Assembly (NCBI GenBank): GCA_031546825.1
Contig: JAVBJU010000001.1
Span: 1-64,000 of the forward strand
Reading direction: 5' to 3'
DNA from: Hohaiivirga sp031546825
Lineage (GTDB): Bacteria > Pseudomonadota > Alphaproteobacteria > Rhizobiales > Beijerinckiaceae
DNA length: 64,000 bases
Below the pieces are notes generated by a model. The model had not been told where the DNA came from, searched no databases, and saw only the letters and a program-made list of their open reading frames with translations. The translations under genes and the position numbers were made by a program. This document shows positions 10,082 to 18,208 of this stretch, piece by piece (positions within the stretch are counted from its first letter, which is position 1; each line of letters begins with the position of its first letter).

Positions 10082-10977
10082 ACCACACCCCCAGTTGTAT
10101 TACCCGAGGCCGACAAGATGCTTGTCGGCCTCGGCTGAATCGTTTCCTGACCCGTATGGCGGCGCTGACAGCGCTTGCCCTTGCGCCGATGGCTTCAATC
10201 TGCGCGCTCGCGCAGGAAGCGTCCGTCCCCCCACCGCCCTCCATGCTGCCACATGACTTGTCCCCTTGGGGCATGTTCATGCAGGCGGATGTCGTGGTGA
10301 AGATTGTGATGGTCGGGTTGGCGCTTGCCTCGTTGGTGACCTGGACCGTTTGGCTTGCCAAGGGAATTGAATATCTTGTCGCCAAACGGCGAACACAGGC
10401 GGCCAACCGTATCATCGAAAACGCTGACAATCTGAACGAAGCCCGCCGGGCACTGGAAAAGGACCGGACGCACTACGGCGCTGTCACTGACTTGATGCAG
10501 GCTGCCATTCGTGAACAATCACGCTCGGACGATCTTTCCCCGGAAGGTGTGAAAGAACGGCTGTCGATTGCGCTTTCGCGCATTGAGGCGCGCGCCAGCC
10601 GCAACATGACACGCGGCACCGGTGTGCTGGCGACAATTGGCGCAACCGCTCCGTTTATCGGCCTGTTCGGTACGGTTTGGGGCATCATGAACTCGTTCAT
10701 CGGCATCTCACAGTCGCACACCACCAATCTGGCCGTGGTGGCACCGGGCATCGCCGAAGCGCTGCTGGCAACCGCCATTGGGCTCGTCGCGGCCATTCCT
10801 GCGGTGATAATCTACAATATTTTCGCGCGTGCCATCACCGGCTACCGTGCCTTGTTATCGGATGCCTCGGGCGAGATTTTGCAGCACGTCTCGCGCGATC
10901 TCGATCGTCAAGAGCACGGTGCGTATGCCGCTTCCGCCCACACCCGTGCACCTGTGCGGGTCCAGATAGCGGAGTGA
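10075..10977 (+). CDS. exbB: TonB-system proton channel subunit ExbB
   Basis: A MotA/TolQ/ExbB family proton channel of up to 300 residues that, with ExbD and TonB, powers the outer-membrane receptor. After an N-terminal hydrophobic signal-like segment (about 28-47) there are three membrane segments and the conserved ATIGATAPFIGLFGTVWGIM and GIAEALLATAIGLVAAIPAV motifs. The ATG at 10075 overlaps the receptor stop by 7 bases. However, a perfect 14-bp hairpin lies within the first 20 codons, so the true start may be the ATG at 10156 (MAALTALALAP), giving 273 residues and a normal signal peptide; neither start has a strong ribosome-binding site. Confidence 0.92.
   Translation: MVNHTPSCITRGRQDACRPRLNRFLTRMAALTALALAPMASICALAQEASVPPPPSMLPHDLSPWGMFMQADVVVKIVMVGLALASLVTWTVWLAKGIEYLVAKRRTQAANRIIENADNLNEARRALEKDRTHYGAVTDLMQAAIREQSRSDDLSPEGVKERLSIALSRIEARASRNMTRGTGVLATIGATAPFIGLFGTVWGIMNSFIGISQSHTTNLAVVAPGIAEALLATAIGLVAAIPAVIIYNIFARAITGYRALLSDASGEILQHVSRDLDRQEHGAYAASAHTRAPVRVQIAE
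10104..10134 (+). repeat. Perfect 14-bp hairpin at the receptor-exbB junction
   Basis: CCGAGGCCGACAAG (10104-10117) and CTTGTCGGCCTCGG (10121-10134) are exact reverse complements around a 3-base ATG loop. No run of T follows. It lies 23 bases after the receptor stop. It resembles an intercistronic mRNA-stabilising or processing hairpin rather than a terminator. Confidence 0.7.
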
Positions 10978-10981
10978 CGGC

Positions 10982-11440
10982 ATGGGCGTCTCCCTCAAGA
11001 ACCCGCAGGATGGTGATCTTGCAGAGATCGCCGAAATCAATGTCACACCATTCATTGACGTGATTCTGGTGCTGCTGATCATTTTCATGGTGGCAGCACC
11101 TCTTTCGACGGTAGATGTCCCTGTAGATTTACCAACGTCCAACGCCAAGCCCCAGCCGAAGCCCGAGAAGCCGATCTATCTGACCGTCAAAGCGGATCTG
11201 GGGCTGGTGCTCAATGAAGGGAGTGTAGCGCGCGACCAGCTACAATCCTCCATCGACCGGCTCACTGGCAAAGATCGTGAGCAACGGGTCTTCTTGCGTG
11301 CCGACGGTGGCGTTGCCTACCGGGAACTGACCGGCGTGATGAACCTCTTGCGCCAAGCGGGATATCTCAAGATTGCCCTCGTCGGCCTTGAGGAAACCGC
11401 TGTTCCGGCGACATCGGGGGAGCCCTCAAAAGCGCCATGA
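10982..11440 (+). CDS. exbD: TonB-system transducer ExbD
   Basis: A 152-residue ExbD/TolR protein. Its single membrane helix carries the essential Asp in the family motif INVTPFIDVILVLLIIFMV (about residues 19-37, Asp at 26), followed by a periplasmic domain with the typical LRADGGVAYRELTGVMNLLRQAGY ending (longest part about residues 101-124). It works with ExbB as the proton-driven motor for TonB. It starts 5 bases after exbB and its stop overlaps the tonB start by 4 bases, so the two are translationally coupled. Confidence 0.95.
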   Translation: MGVSLKNPQDGDLAEIAEINVTPFIDVILVLLIIFMVAAPLSTVDVPVDLPTSNAKPQPKPEKPIYLTVKADLGLVLNEGSVARDQLQSSIDRLTGKDREQRVFLRADGGVAYRELTGVMNLLRQAGYLKIALVGLEETAVPATSGEPSKAP

Positions 11441-12144
11441 CGAAGCCGAAAGCCATAAAAGCTTCGCGCCCCGGTGCCACGCCCGGACTACCGTTGGTGC
11501 CATTATGGGCCAGTGCTGCGGCAGTAGTATTGCTCGTCCATGGCGCAGCAGCATGGGCCATCCGCATCTGGGAGCCAAACAGCCAGCAGGCTGGTATGAA
11601 TGGCGCGGAACCCATCATCTTTGATCTTGCGCCCGTGCCGACAGCCCCGGCGCCATTGCCCGAGGAAGTTGCAGCACTCCAGCCTGAGGAAGCTCAACCC
11701 GAGGTTCCGCCTCCCGAGCCGGAAAGGCGGGATGTGGTTGTCTCGGAACCCAAGCCTCCGCCCCTCCAAAAACCTTTGCCACGTAAGGTCGAAAAGCCGC
11801 GTCCTAAGCCTATCCCCAATGCCGCCGTATCGCAGCAAGCTGGGGCCCCCTCCGTCGGCGCACCCAGTGCTTCGGCACTGGCAATCTGGCACGGCCAAAT
11901 TTACAACCGTATCGCCCGCGCAGCCGATGCACTCACCGTGCGTAGCGGCGGCATGGCCAAAGTGATTTTCAGCGTCAGCCCCACAGGGCAGGTACTTTCC
12001 GTGCGTCTTTCCCAGTCCTCAGGAGATACTGCACAGGACGCTGACGCGACGGCAATGATCCGTCGCATCGGCTCGTTGCCTGCCCCGCCACCGGGCACCA
12101 TTTCGGCGATGACATTGCAAGTGCCCATCCGGTTCAAACGCTGA
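11437..12144 (+). CDS. tonB: Energy transducer TonB
   Basis: A 235-residue TonB. A cytoplasmic N-terminus leads into one membrane helix (about residues 22-45, WASAAAVVLLVHGAAAWAI), then a Pro/Glu-rich and then Pro/Lys-rich periplasmic spacer (about 60-130), and a C-terminal TonB domain (about 145-235) with AKVIFSVSPTGQVLSVRLSQ and PAPPPG. It couples the ExbBD motor to the receptor encoded upstream. Overlaps exbD by 4 bases and touches the fhuC start in a TGATG junction. A dedicated tonB inside the uptake operon suggests that the island is self-sufficient. Confidence 0.93.
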   Translation: MTKPKAIKASRPGATPGLPLVPLWASAAAVVLLVHGAAAWAIRIWEPNSQQAGMNGAEPIIFDLAPVPTAPAPLPEEVAALQPEEAQPEVPPPEPERRDVVVSEPKPPPLQKPLPRKVEKPRPKPIPNAAVSQQAGAPSVGAPSASALAIWHGQIYNRIARAADALTVRSGGMAKVIFSVSPTGQVLSVRLSQSSGDTAQDADATAMIRRIGSLPAPPPGTISAMTLQVPIRFKR

Positions 12145-12977
12145 TGGCGAGACCCCACGACCCCTCCGATCTGGGAATGCAGATGAACGAGCCACCTTCG
12201 GAGGCCGCATTGTTTGAGCTCACGGATGTCAGTTTTTCGGTCCATGGACGCACGTTATTGCACCCGCTTACGCTGTCGCTGGCTCCCGGCCGCGTCATCG
12301 GTTTGATTGGCCATAACGGCTCATGCAAATCAACGCTGGTGAAGCTGCTCGCGCGCCAGCAAGCACCGACTGGCGGATCTATCCGCTTCGATGGCAAGCC
12401 CCTCACGGACTGGGGCGAGCGCGATCTTGCCCGCCATATCGCCTATCTGCCTCAGCATACACCTCCCGCGACGGGGCTTGTCAGTCGGGAACTCATCGCC
12501 TTCGGGCGCTATCCCTGGCACGGCGCCCTCGGGCGCTTCGGTGCGCTGGATGCGGAAAAGGTTGCTAAGGCGATGAAGCTCGCCAATGTCGAGCCCTTCG
12601 CCAATCGCCTGGTGGATACCCTCTCCGGTGGTGAGCGCCAGCGTGTATGGCTTGCGATGCTGGTGGCACAGGATACGCGCTGTCTACTACTCGACGAGCC
12701 TATTTCCGCCCTCGATATCGCCCATCAAATCGATGTGCTGACGCTGGTGCGGCAACTATCCCTGTCCCGAGGCGCGGCCATTGTCGTGGTTCTGCACGAC
12801 GTCAACATGGCTGCGCGCTACTGCGACGAACTGATCGCGCTTCAATCTGGCCGGTTGATTGCCCGCGGAACGCCCGCCGAAATCATGACGCCGGACTGCC
12901 TCAAATACATCTACGGCATTGATATGGGCGTAATGCCCCATCCCGAAACCGGCGTGCCGGTGAGCTTTGTGCGGTAA
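12144..12977 (+). CDS. fhuC: Siderophore ABC transporter ATPase, FhuC type, with altered Walker A
   Basis: The ATPase subunit for the FhuBD importer, 277 residues. It shows the Q-loop (YLPQH), ABC signature LSGGERQR, Walker B CLLLDEP with D-loop SALD, and H-loop VLHD. The Walker A reads GHNGSCKST: the Gly before the catalytic Lys is Cys (residue 61, codon TGC at 12324-12326), where FhuC proteins have Gly. One base change (GGC to TGC) would explain it. The ATG at 12144 overlaps the tonB stop by one base; an in-frame ATG at 12177 is an alternative start. It is encoded on the receptor side of the divergent promoter, away from fhuB and fhuD. Confidence 0.93.
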   Translation: MARPHDPSDLGMQMNEPPSEAALFELTDVSFSVHGRTLLHPLTLSLAPGRVIGLIGHNGSCKSTLVKLLARQQAPTGGSIRFDGKPLTDWGERDLARHIAYLPQHTPPATGLVSRELIAFGRYPWHGALGRFGALDAEKVAKAMKLANVEPFANRLVDTLSGGERQRVWLAMLVAQDTRCLLLDEPISALDIAHQIDVLTLVRQLSLSRGAAIVVVLHDVNMAARYCDELIALQSGRLIARGTPAEIMTPDCLKYIYGIDMGVMPHPETGVPVSFVR

Positions 12978-12998
12978 TCGCGGATAAATCCGGCAGCG

Positions 12999-13547
12999 TT
13001 ATTCCGGCCGCCTGGCGCTGGCTAACACGCGCTTGCACTCTTCAAGGTCCGTCAGAATGTCCTTGAGCAACTTCACCTGACCGGTGTTCAGGCGGGCAGG
13101 TGCAGGCGGATGGCTTTCAAGCGGTGGGGCAAACAGGTTGCCCTGGGCACTGACAGGCTCAATGGGTGGAATATTCGGAGGCGGCGACTGCGGCTGATAA
13201 GTCTCGCCCTGAAAAGGCAAAGAGTAATTCTCTGGCCTAACCTGGGGCCGTTGGGAAGCGGACGGCACCGCCGCCCCTCCCCGCCCGACCGATTGCACAA
13301 ATACCGGGCCGTCTTCCTTGAGAATACGCTGCAGCCCCTTGATGGTATAGCCTTCGCCGTAGAGAAAATGCCGGATACCGCGCAAGAGATCCACGTCGTC
13401 CGGTCGATAATAACGCCGACCGCCAGCGCGCTTTAGCGGCTTGATTTGCGGAAAGCATGTTTCCCAAAACCGCAACACGTGCTGCGGCAGCTCCAGTTCT
13501 TCCGCAACCTCACTGATCGTTTTAAAGGCGTCCGGGCTTTTATCCAT
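12999..13547 (-). CDS. MerR-family transcriptional regulator
   Basis: A 182-residue regulator. The N-terminal winged-helix domain of the MerR family occupies about residues 8-80 (FKTISEVAEELELPQHVLRFWE, then RRYYRPDDVDLLRGI and the GYTIKGLQRIL hairpin region). After that comes a Pro/Gln-rich linker and a short C-terminal helix (LLKDILTDLEECKRVL), not a metal-binding domain. This gene directly after ihfA is a standing arrangement in Hyphomicrobiales. Its targets are not known to me. It is convergent with fhuC, 21 bases away, and 23 bases downstream of ihfA on the same strand. Confidence 0.9.
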   Translation of the reverse strand: MDKSPDAFKTISEVAEELELPQHVLRFWETCFPQIKPLKRAGGRRYYRPDDVDLLRGIRHFLYGEGYTIKGLQRILKEDGPVFVQSVGRGGAAVPSASQRPQVRPENYSLPFQGETYQPQSPPPNIPPIEPVSAQGNLFAPPLESHPPAPARLNTGQVKLLKDILTDLEECKRVLASARRPE

Positions 13548-13570
13548 CCAAAATCACGACCCGTCAGGGC

Positions 13571-13885
13571 TCATTCCTTTTCGTCGGCAACATCAAGGCC
13601 GTTGATCCGCGCCTTCAGAACGTTCGACGGTTTGAAGACCATAACCCGGCGTGGCTCAATCGGAACCTCGACGCCAGTCTTCGGATTGCGTCCGATGCGC
13701 CGACCCTTGTCGCGGACAACAAAGGAACCAAACGACGATAATTTAACGTTTTCCCCGGAAGCGAGGCAATCACAAATCTCGGACAAGACCGATTCAACGA
13801 GAGCGGAGGATTCGGTCCGCGACAACCCGACCTTGTGGTAGACGGCTTCTCCAAGATCAGCGCGCGTGATGGTCTTTCCCGACAT
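13571..13885 (-). CDS. ihfA: Integration host factor subunit alpha
   Basis: A 104-residue HU/IHF family DNA-bending protein. The signature region GRNPKTGVEVPIEPRRVMVF (about residues 62-81) is the DNA-intercalating beta-arm with its tip Pro; the N-terminal helices carry TRADLGEAVYHKVGLSR. It acts with IHF beta in transcription, recombination and replication. The start at 13885 has GGGGAG 6 bases ahead and gives the standard MSGKTITRADL; the ORF could extend six codons to 13903 without a site. Lies between fabH and the merR-type gene, as in related genomes. Confidence 0.95.
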   Translation of the reverse strand: MSGKTITRADLGEAVYHKVGLSRTESSALVESVLSEICDCLASGENVKLSSFGSFVVRDKGRRIGRNPKTGVEVPIEPRRVMVFKPSNVLKARINGLDVADEKE

Positions 13886-14033
13886 GACATCTCCCCATTG
13901 CAAGCACAGGAACGATACGCCCCCATGCGTGCTATATCAATAGATTAGAGCACAACCTTGGTATAGAGTGGCACGCACGGTCAAGGCGCATGTATTTTCG
14001 GAGCACATCGTGGTGCCGGTAACCCGCGAAAAT

Positions 14034-15011
14034 CTACCAGCGGATCAGCGCACTACCCCAGGTGAACCCGCCGCCCATGGCTTCGATCATAACGAGATCC
14101 CCCGTTTTGATGCGCCCATCTGCCACAGCAGCAGAAAGCGCCAACGGGATCGACGCCGCCGATGTATTGCCGTGCTTTTCCACGGTCATCACGACCTTGC
14201 TCATGGCAATGCCGAGCTTGTCAGCACTTGAGGTGATGATGCGTTTGTTGGCCTGGTGCGGAACGAACCAGTTCAGATCCTCAGCGGTGGTGCCTGTCGC
14301 CTCGAACGCGTCAATGATCACGTCCGTCACCATACCGACGGCATGCTTGTAGACTTCGCGTCCCAGCATCCGCAAATGGCCGACCGTCTTGGTCGATCCC
14401 GGACCGCCATCGACGAACAGCTTTTCGCGATGCCTTCCATCGGTTCTCAGATGCGAGGTGAGAACACCGCGATCCGTATTCAACCCCTTCCCTTCCTGCG
14501 CCTCCAGAACGATTGCCCCGGCACCATCACCAAACAAGACGCAGGTGGTGCGGTCTTCCCAGTCGAGAATACGCGAGAACGTCTCAGCGCCGATCACCAG
14601 GGCGCGGCGGTGCGACCCCGAGGTGAGGAATTTATCAGCCGTCGCCACGGCAAACACAAAGCCGGAACACACCGCCTGCAGGTCAAAGGCCGCGCCCTGC
14701 GTGATGCCAAGACCCGCCTGAATGACCGAAGCCGTGGAGGGAAATGTGTAATCCGGGGTGGACGTGGCGCAGATCACCAGATCGATATCTTCCGGGCGAA
14801 GGCCAGCGGCATCAAGCGCCGCTTGAGCGGCCCGAATGCCCAGCACTGATGTGGTTTCTTCATCTGCGGCGATATGGCGTTGCTGAATGCCGGTGCGCTG
14901 CACAATCCATTCATCGGACGTGTCCACTTTACGGACCAGATCGGCATTGGTGACAACATTCGGCGGGAGATAAGATCCAACGCCGCGAACGACTGAGCGC
15001 AAGTGTTTCAC
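14034..15011 (-). CDS. fabH: Beta-ketoacyl-ACP synthase III
   Basis: Condenses acetyl-CoA with malonyl-ACP to begin fatty-acid synthesis. The 325-residue protein has the catalytic triad of the family: Cys in LQAVCSGF (about residue 113), His in WFVPHQAN (about 250) and Asn in KHGNTSAAS (about 280), plus the closing GGGFTWGSALIRW. Length is normal. It begins 11 bases after plsX, forming the usual plsX-fabH pair that links phospholipid and fatty-acid synthesis. Followed by 148 bases before ihfA in which no gene is apparent. Confidence 0.96.
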   Translation of the reverse strand: MKHLRSVVRGVGSYLPPNVVTNADLVRKVDTSDEWIVQRTGIQQRHIAADEETTSVLGIRAAQAALDAAGLRPEDIDLVICATSTPDYTFPSTASVIQAGLGITQGAAFDLQAVCSGFVFAVATADKFLTSGSHRRALVIGAETFSRILDWEDRTTCVLFGDGAGAIVLEAQEGKGLNTDRGVLTSHLRTDGRHREKLFVDGGPGSTKTVGHLRMLGREVYKHAVGMVTDVIIDAFEATGTTAEDLNWFVPHQANKRIITSSADKLGIAMSKVVMTVEKHGNTSAASIPLALSAAVADGRIKTGDLVMIEAMGGGFTWGSALIRW

Positions 15012-15022
15012 TATTATTTCCT

Positions 15023-16057
15023 TCAGGCAGGGACTGCTGCGGTTTCCTGCTCCAGCATTTCCCGGATCGTCCGCATGAGATCGTAATGGACCATGTCATA
15101 GGCGATATCGATGGCACTGGCAAAGCCCAGAGCATCGGTGCCACCATGACTCTTGATGACGATGCCCTCAAGACCAAGGAACACGGCACCGTTGGATTTG
15201 CGCGGATCGAGCTTTTCACGCAGCGCATCAAACGCTTGCTTGGCAAGCAGATAACCCAGCTTGGTCATCCATGTGCGGCTCATCGCCTCTTTGAGAAATG
15301 ATGCAATCTGCTTGGCGGTTCCTTCGGCTGTTTTCAGAGCGATGTTGCCAGTAAATCCTTCCGTCACCACCACATCAACCGAGCCCTTGCCGAGATCGTC
15401 GCCTTCGACGAAACCGCGATAATCGAGATTGGGCAGGTCCGCCTCGCGCAGAAAGCGGCTCGCTTCCTTCACGGTTTCAATACCCTTGATTTCCTCAACA
15501 CCGACATTCAGCAGGCCGACAGTGGGGCGCTCAAGACTGAAAACAATGCGCGCCATCGCCGCGCCCATCACCGCCATATCGACGAGATGTGCGGCGTCAG
15601 CACCAATGGTTGCGCCCATATCAAGCACAATGCTCTCGCCGCGCTGCGTCGGCCAAAGCGCGGCCAGTACGGGGCGCTCGATATGGCCGACTGTTTTCAG
15701 GCACAATTTGGCCATCGCCATCAGCGCGCCGGTATTGCCTGCGGAGACCGCAGCACCTGCGTGACCGTCCTTTACGGCCTGAATGGCCTGCCACATCGAC
15801 GACTTGCCGCGCCCGGCGCGGATCGCCTGGCTCGGCTTGTCAGTCATTGCAACCGAAACCGCAGTGTGACGGATTTCAGTGACAGCTTTCAGTTTCGGAT
15901 AGGCAGCGAGCGCCTTCTCGATTTCCGGCTCATCGCCAACCATAAGAAACCGGATGCGGGGATGCCGCTCCAGTGCGAGTGCCGCGCCGGGGACAACGAC
16001 ACTAATGCCATGATCGCCACCCATGACATCGAGCGAAATACAGACTTCCTGCGCCAT
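15023..16057 (-). CDS. plsX: Phosphate acyltransferase PlsX
   Basis: Converts acyl-ACP to acyl-phosphate, the donor for PlsY in phospholipid synthesis; a peripheral membrane enzyme. The 344-residue product starts with the family signature ISLDVMGGDHG (about residues 6-16), then GRGKSSMWQAIQAVKDGHAGAAVSAGNTGALMA (longest landmark about 82-115), LDMGAT (about 145) and GFVEGDDLGKGSVDVVVTEGFTGN (about 215-238). Upstream are 139 bases to the yceD-type gene, likely containing the plsX promoter; no rpmF is found between them, unlike many proteobacteria. Confidence 0.96.
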   Translation of the reverse strand: MAQEVCISLDVMGGDHGISVVVPGAALALERHPRIRFLMVGDEPEIEKALAAYPKLKAVTEIRHTAVSVAMTDKPSQAIRAGRGKSSMWQAIQAVKDGHAGAAVSAGNTGALMAMAKLCLKTVGHIERPVLAALWPTQRGESIVLDMGATIGADAAHLVDMAVMGAAMARIVFSLERPTVGLLNVGVEEIKGIETVKEASRFLREADLPNLDYRGFVEGDDLGKGSVDVVVTEGFTGNIALKTAEGTAKQIASFLKEAMSRTWMTKLGYLLAKQAFDALREKLDPRKSNGAVFLGLEGIVIKSHGGTDALGFASAIDIAYDMVHYDLMRTIREMLEQETAAVPA

Positions 16058-16196
16058 CGGTTAAGTGATGCTTCCCTAAACTGATCAAGACCTGACCCAA
16101 CGGTCACGCCTTATCATAACGTATACGCCCCGTGCTATCGGAGTTTGCGGCGCCGATCAAGAACTGCTGCATCCTTCCACGCGGAAAAATGCGCAA

Positions 16197-16685
16197 TTAC
16201 GCGCCTTCATCCTCCGGAAGGCCGACCGCTTTTTTGACATCCTCGAACGAGATTCCGGGTTTACGGGGATATGGATCGAGACCGAGCGCCATGAATTCGC
16301 ACGCAACGGCGCCGAGATCAATCTGCCCGTTGACAATCGGATCCGGCTCGTTTTCAGCGCTTTCATCCATATCGTTTTTTGGCTTGCGCCGATTTTCCGC
16401 AACAAACAGCACCTCGATTGTCTCTTCCACAATGCTGTCGAACGGCTCCAGGGAAACAACGCATATTTGCTGGATATCGGCTTTGATGCGCCCCGCAACC
16501 TTGATGCGGTCAGGCTTGCCGGTCAAACGGAAGGCTGCGGTCAGGGAGCGGACTTCCGCAAGACCGAAATCGGCGGCGATACTCACCCGCTCAAGATCGG
16601 TGGCTTCAATCTTCACGTCAACGCCGTGATGCTTCATCTGCATTACGGAAAAGGGCCTGTACAAGGGGCCGGTATTTTGGGTCAT
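16197..16685 (-). CDS. YceD/DUF177 family protein
   Basis: A 162-residue DUF177 (YceD-like) protein. The family core is visible: GLAEVRSLTAAFRL, ICVVSLEPFDSIVEETIEVLF (about residues 69-89, with the Cys conserved in the group) and a C-terminal DLGAVACEFMALGLDPYPRKPG motif with a following acidic patch. In bacteria and plastids the family is tied to 23S rRNA or ribosome assembly and usually neighbours rpmF-plsX-fabH; the exact role in alphaproteobacteria is unclear. The start overlaps the CBP3-type gene by 4 bases, so these two are coupled. Confidence 0.88.
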   Translation of the reverse strand: MTQNTGPLYRPFSVMQMKHHGVDVKIEATDLERVSIAADFGLAEVRSLTAAFRLTGKPDRIKVAGRIKADIQQICVVSLEPFDSIVEETIEVLFVAENRRKPKNDMDESAENEPDPIVNGQIDLGAVACEFMALGLDPYPRKPGISFEDVKKAVGLPEDEGA

Positions 16686-17221
16686 ATCTGTTCTCCAACC
16701 GGGAACGGAGGCACTGGAAAGGAAGGCCCCTGCGTAAGAAGTCGTGTGAGGTCCGAACTGCGAACGGCATCGTCGCTCGCATATACATAACGCGCAAAGC
16801 CCACCGCATCGACTTCGGGCCCAAACCGCGCAGATAGAAGTTCCTGAACAGCCACCGCGTCCCCACTGGCCAGCGCCTGATCACAACCCTGTGCGCCCTT
16901 GAGAAAGGCACCCGCCATTTCTTTCATTTTTTTAGGAACCTTGTTGTCACTGGTGCCAAGCGCGCGCAGCACGTCATCCAGTTGGGTGAAATAGTAATCC
17001 GTAAGATCCCCCGCCACATCGGCAGCAGGCGCGGGCCATCCACGAAGATGGCGCAACACGACGCACATATGCACAGCGAGGCTTTCGAACCGACAGGTCA
17101 ACGTATCTTCGATGCGGTAGGCCACGAAAAGTTCGGGACGCAAAGCCGCTTCAGCGATGCGGTGATAGAAAGACGCAACAACCTTTCGATTGGAAGAGCG
17201 CCTGGAAAAGATATTCAACAT
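16682..17221 (-). CDS. Ubiquinol-cytochrome c chaperone (CBP3/UQCC1 family)
   Basis: Member of the CBP3 family, which in mitochondria assists cytochrome b synthesis and bc1 complex assembly. The family fold shows in VVASFYHRIAEAALRPELF (about residues 13-31), FESLAVHMCVVLRHLRG, LTDYYFTQLDDVLRALGTSD and VPKKMKEMAGAFLKG. The ATG at 17221 gives 179 residues and the usual MLNIF start; the open frame to 17338 adds 39 residues of non-family character with no ribosome-binding site. The stop overlaps the DUF177 start by 4 bases. Divergent from bamE. Confidence 0.88.
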   Translation of the reverse strand: MLNIFSRRSSNRKVVASFYHRIAEAALRPELFVAYRIEDTLTCRFESLAVHMCVVLRHLRGWPAPAADVAGDLTDYYFTQLDDVLRALGTSDNKVPKKMKEMAGAFLKGAQGCDQALASGDAVAVQELLSARFGPEVDAVGFARYVYASDDAVRSSDLTRLLTQGPSFPVPPFPVGEQI

Positions 17222-17438
17222 CGCAAACTGGTCCACCTTCCCGACCCACGGGCTGTCGCTTGGTCGTCTCCTATAGAATATAACGGAGCAAAACCAAAGC
17301 ACGCCACATTTTTGCCCATGACATGAGAACACCATCAAAGCAGTGGAAATTCGCCATGAAGAAATTTATAGTAGCAGGTAGTATGTGTCGCCTGTTTTTA
17401 CGGGCGCACCCCAGATTGTCAGCAGCAGGGAATACAAG

Positions 17439-17897
17439 ATGATTCGTCGTAACCGTTCCGGCCTCGCCCGCTTGGCTGCCGCAGCCCTTCTCGGGCTCAG
17501 CCTCGCTGGCTGCTCTTACATGAGCGAAAACTACCAGCGCGGCTACATCATCGATGATGTAGCCCTGCAAACCATCAAAGCGGGCATGACCAAGGAACAG
17601 GTCATTCAGATTCTCGGAACGCCCTCGACATCGTCGACCGTTGGCGGCGACGCCTGGTACTACATCAGCCAATCGACGCATCGCAGCGCCCAGTTCCTGC
17701 CGGAAAAGGTGGACGAACGCCGTGTCGTTGCCGCCTATTTCAACGGCAACCGTCTGCAACGGATCGCGAACTACGGCCTCCAGGATGGCGTGGTATTCGA
17801 TTTCATCTCGCGGAGCACACCGGCGGCGGGTGTTGAGCAGAGCTTCATTGGCCAGTTGTTCCGCGGACTGACGCGATTCGACCCCATCAGCAAGTAA
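17439..17897 (+). CDS. bamE: Outer membrane assembly lipoprotein BamE (SmpA/OmlA)
   Basis: A small lipoprotein of the BAM complex that inserts beta-barrel proteins into the outer membrane. The 152-residue product has a type II signal peptide with lipobox LAGC (Cys about 25), then the SmpA/OmlA domain: QRGYIIDDVALQTIKAGMTKEQVIQILGTPS and DAWYYISQ, and RVVAAYFNGNRLQRIANYGLQDG (landmarks only). ATG 17439 follows CAGGGA by about 7 bases and starts the signal peptide directly; the open frame from 17385 adds 18 unlikely residues. bamE divergent from the CBP3-type gene is the common Hyphomicrobiales arrangement. Confidence 0.94.
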   Translation: MIRRNRSGLARLAAAALLGLSLAGCSYMSENYQRGYIIDDVALQTIKAGMTKEQVIQILGTPSTSSTVGGDAWYYISQSTHRSAQFLPEKVDERRVVAAYFNGNRLQRIANYGLQDGVVFDFISRSTPAAGVEQSFIGQLFRGLTRFDPISK

Positions 17898-17976
17898 CCG
17901 ATCGACCCCGAATAGCCACGGCGGCAAGGTATTCATCGCAAAATGCCCCCGCTACGCTTTCGTAGCAACGCTTCCC

Positions 17977-18005
17977 AGCCCCCTCCCACCCGAGGGGGCT
18001 TTTTT
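17977..18005 (+). terminator. Rho-independent terminator after bamE
   Basis: AGCCCCCTC pairs with GAGGGGGCT across a 6-base loop and is followed by TTTTT. A smaller hairpin (GCTACG-CTTT-CGTAGC, 17951-17966) lies just before it. Confidence 0.88.
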
Positions 18006-18208
18006 CATGGGGACACCCTGTTATCCACAAACGCGCCCATCCCCTCGCACCGCTGCGATCACTTTTTAGAGATTCTTATGAAAGGTTGTCTGAGCGCAAA
18101 GAAATTAGAATTTTTAAAAAAAGGACGGTCAAGCTTGGGCTATGTTGCTGCCAACTCACAACTAAGAAAATTTTAGTTAGGGAGCCCGTTCGTTAGAAGG
18201 AGGCTTTG
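18006..18208 (+). promoter_or_regulatory. nrf operon upstream region
   Basis: AT-rich control region with no gene. It holds a consensus-perfect DnaA box (TTATCCACA, 18021-18029), a weak Crp/Fnr-type dyad TTG-N8-CAA (18086-18099, only the outer triplets match the FNR consensus), an AACTAA/TTAGTT inverted repeat (18160-18178) and a strong AGAAGGAGG ribosome-binding site 5 bases before nrfA. Oxygen or nitrite control is expected from gene content but the dyad is too weak to prove it. Confidence 0.4.

Noticed and set aside
18086..18099. Confident FNR site for nrfA
   Set aside because: Only the outer TTG and CAA triplets fit well; kept as a weak candidate within the upstream region.
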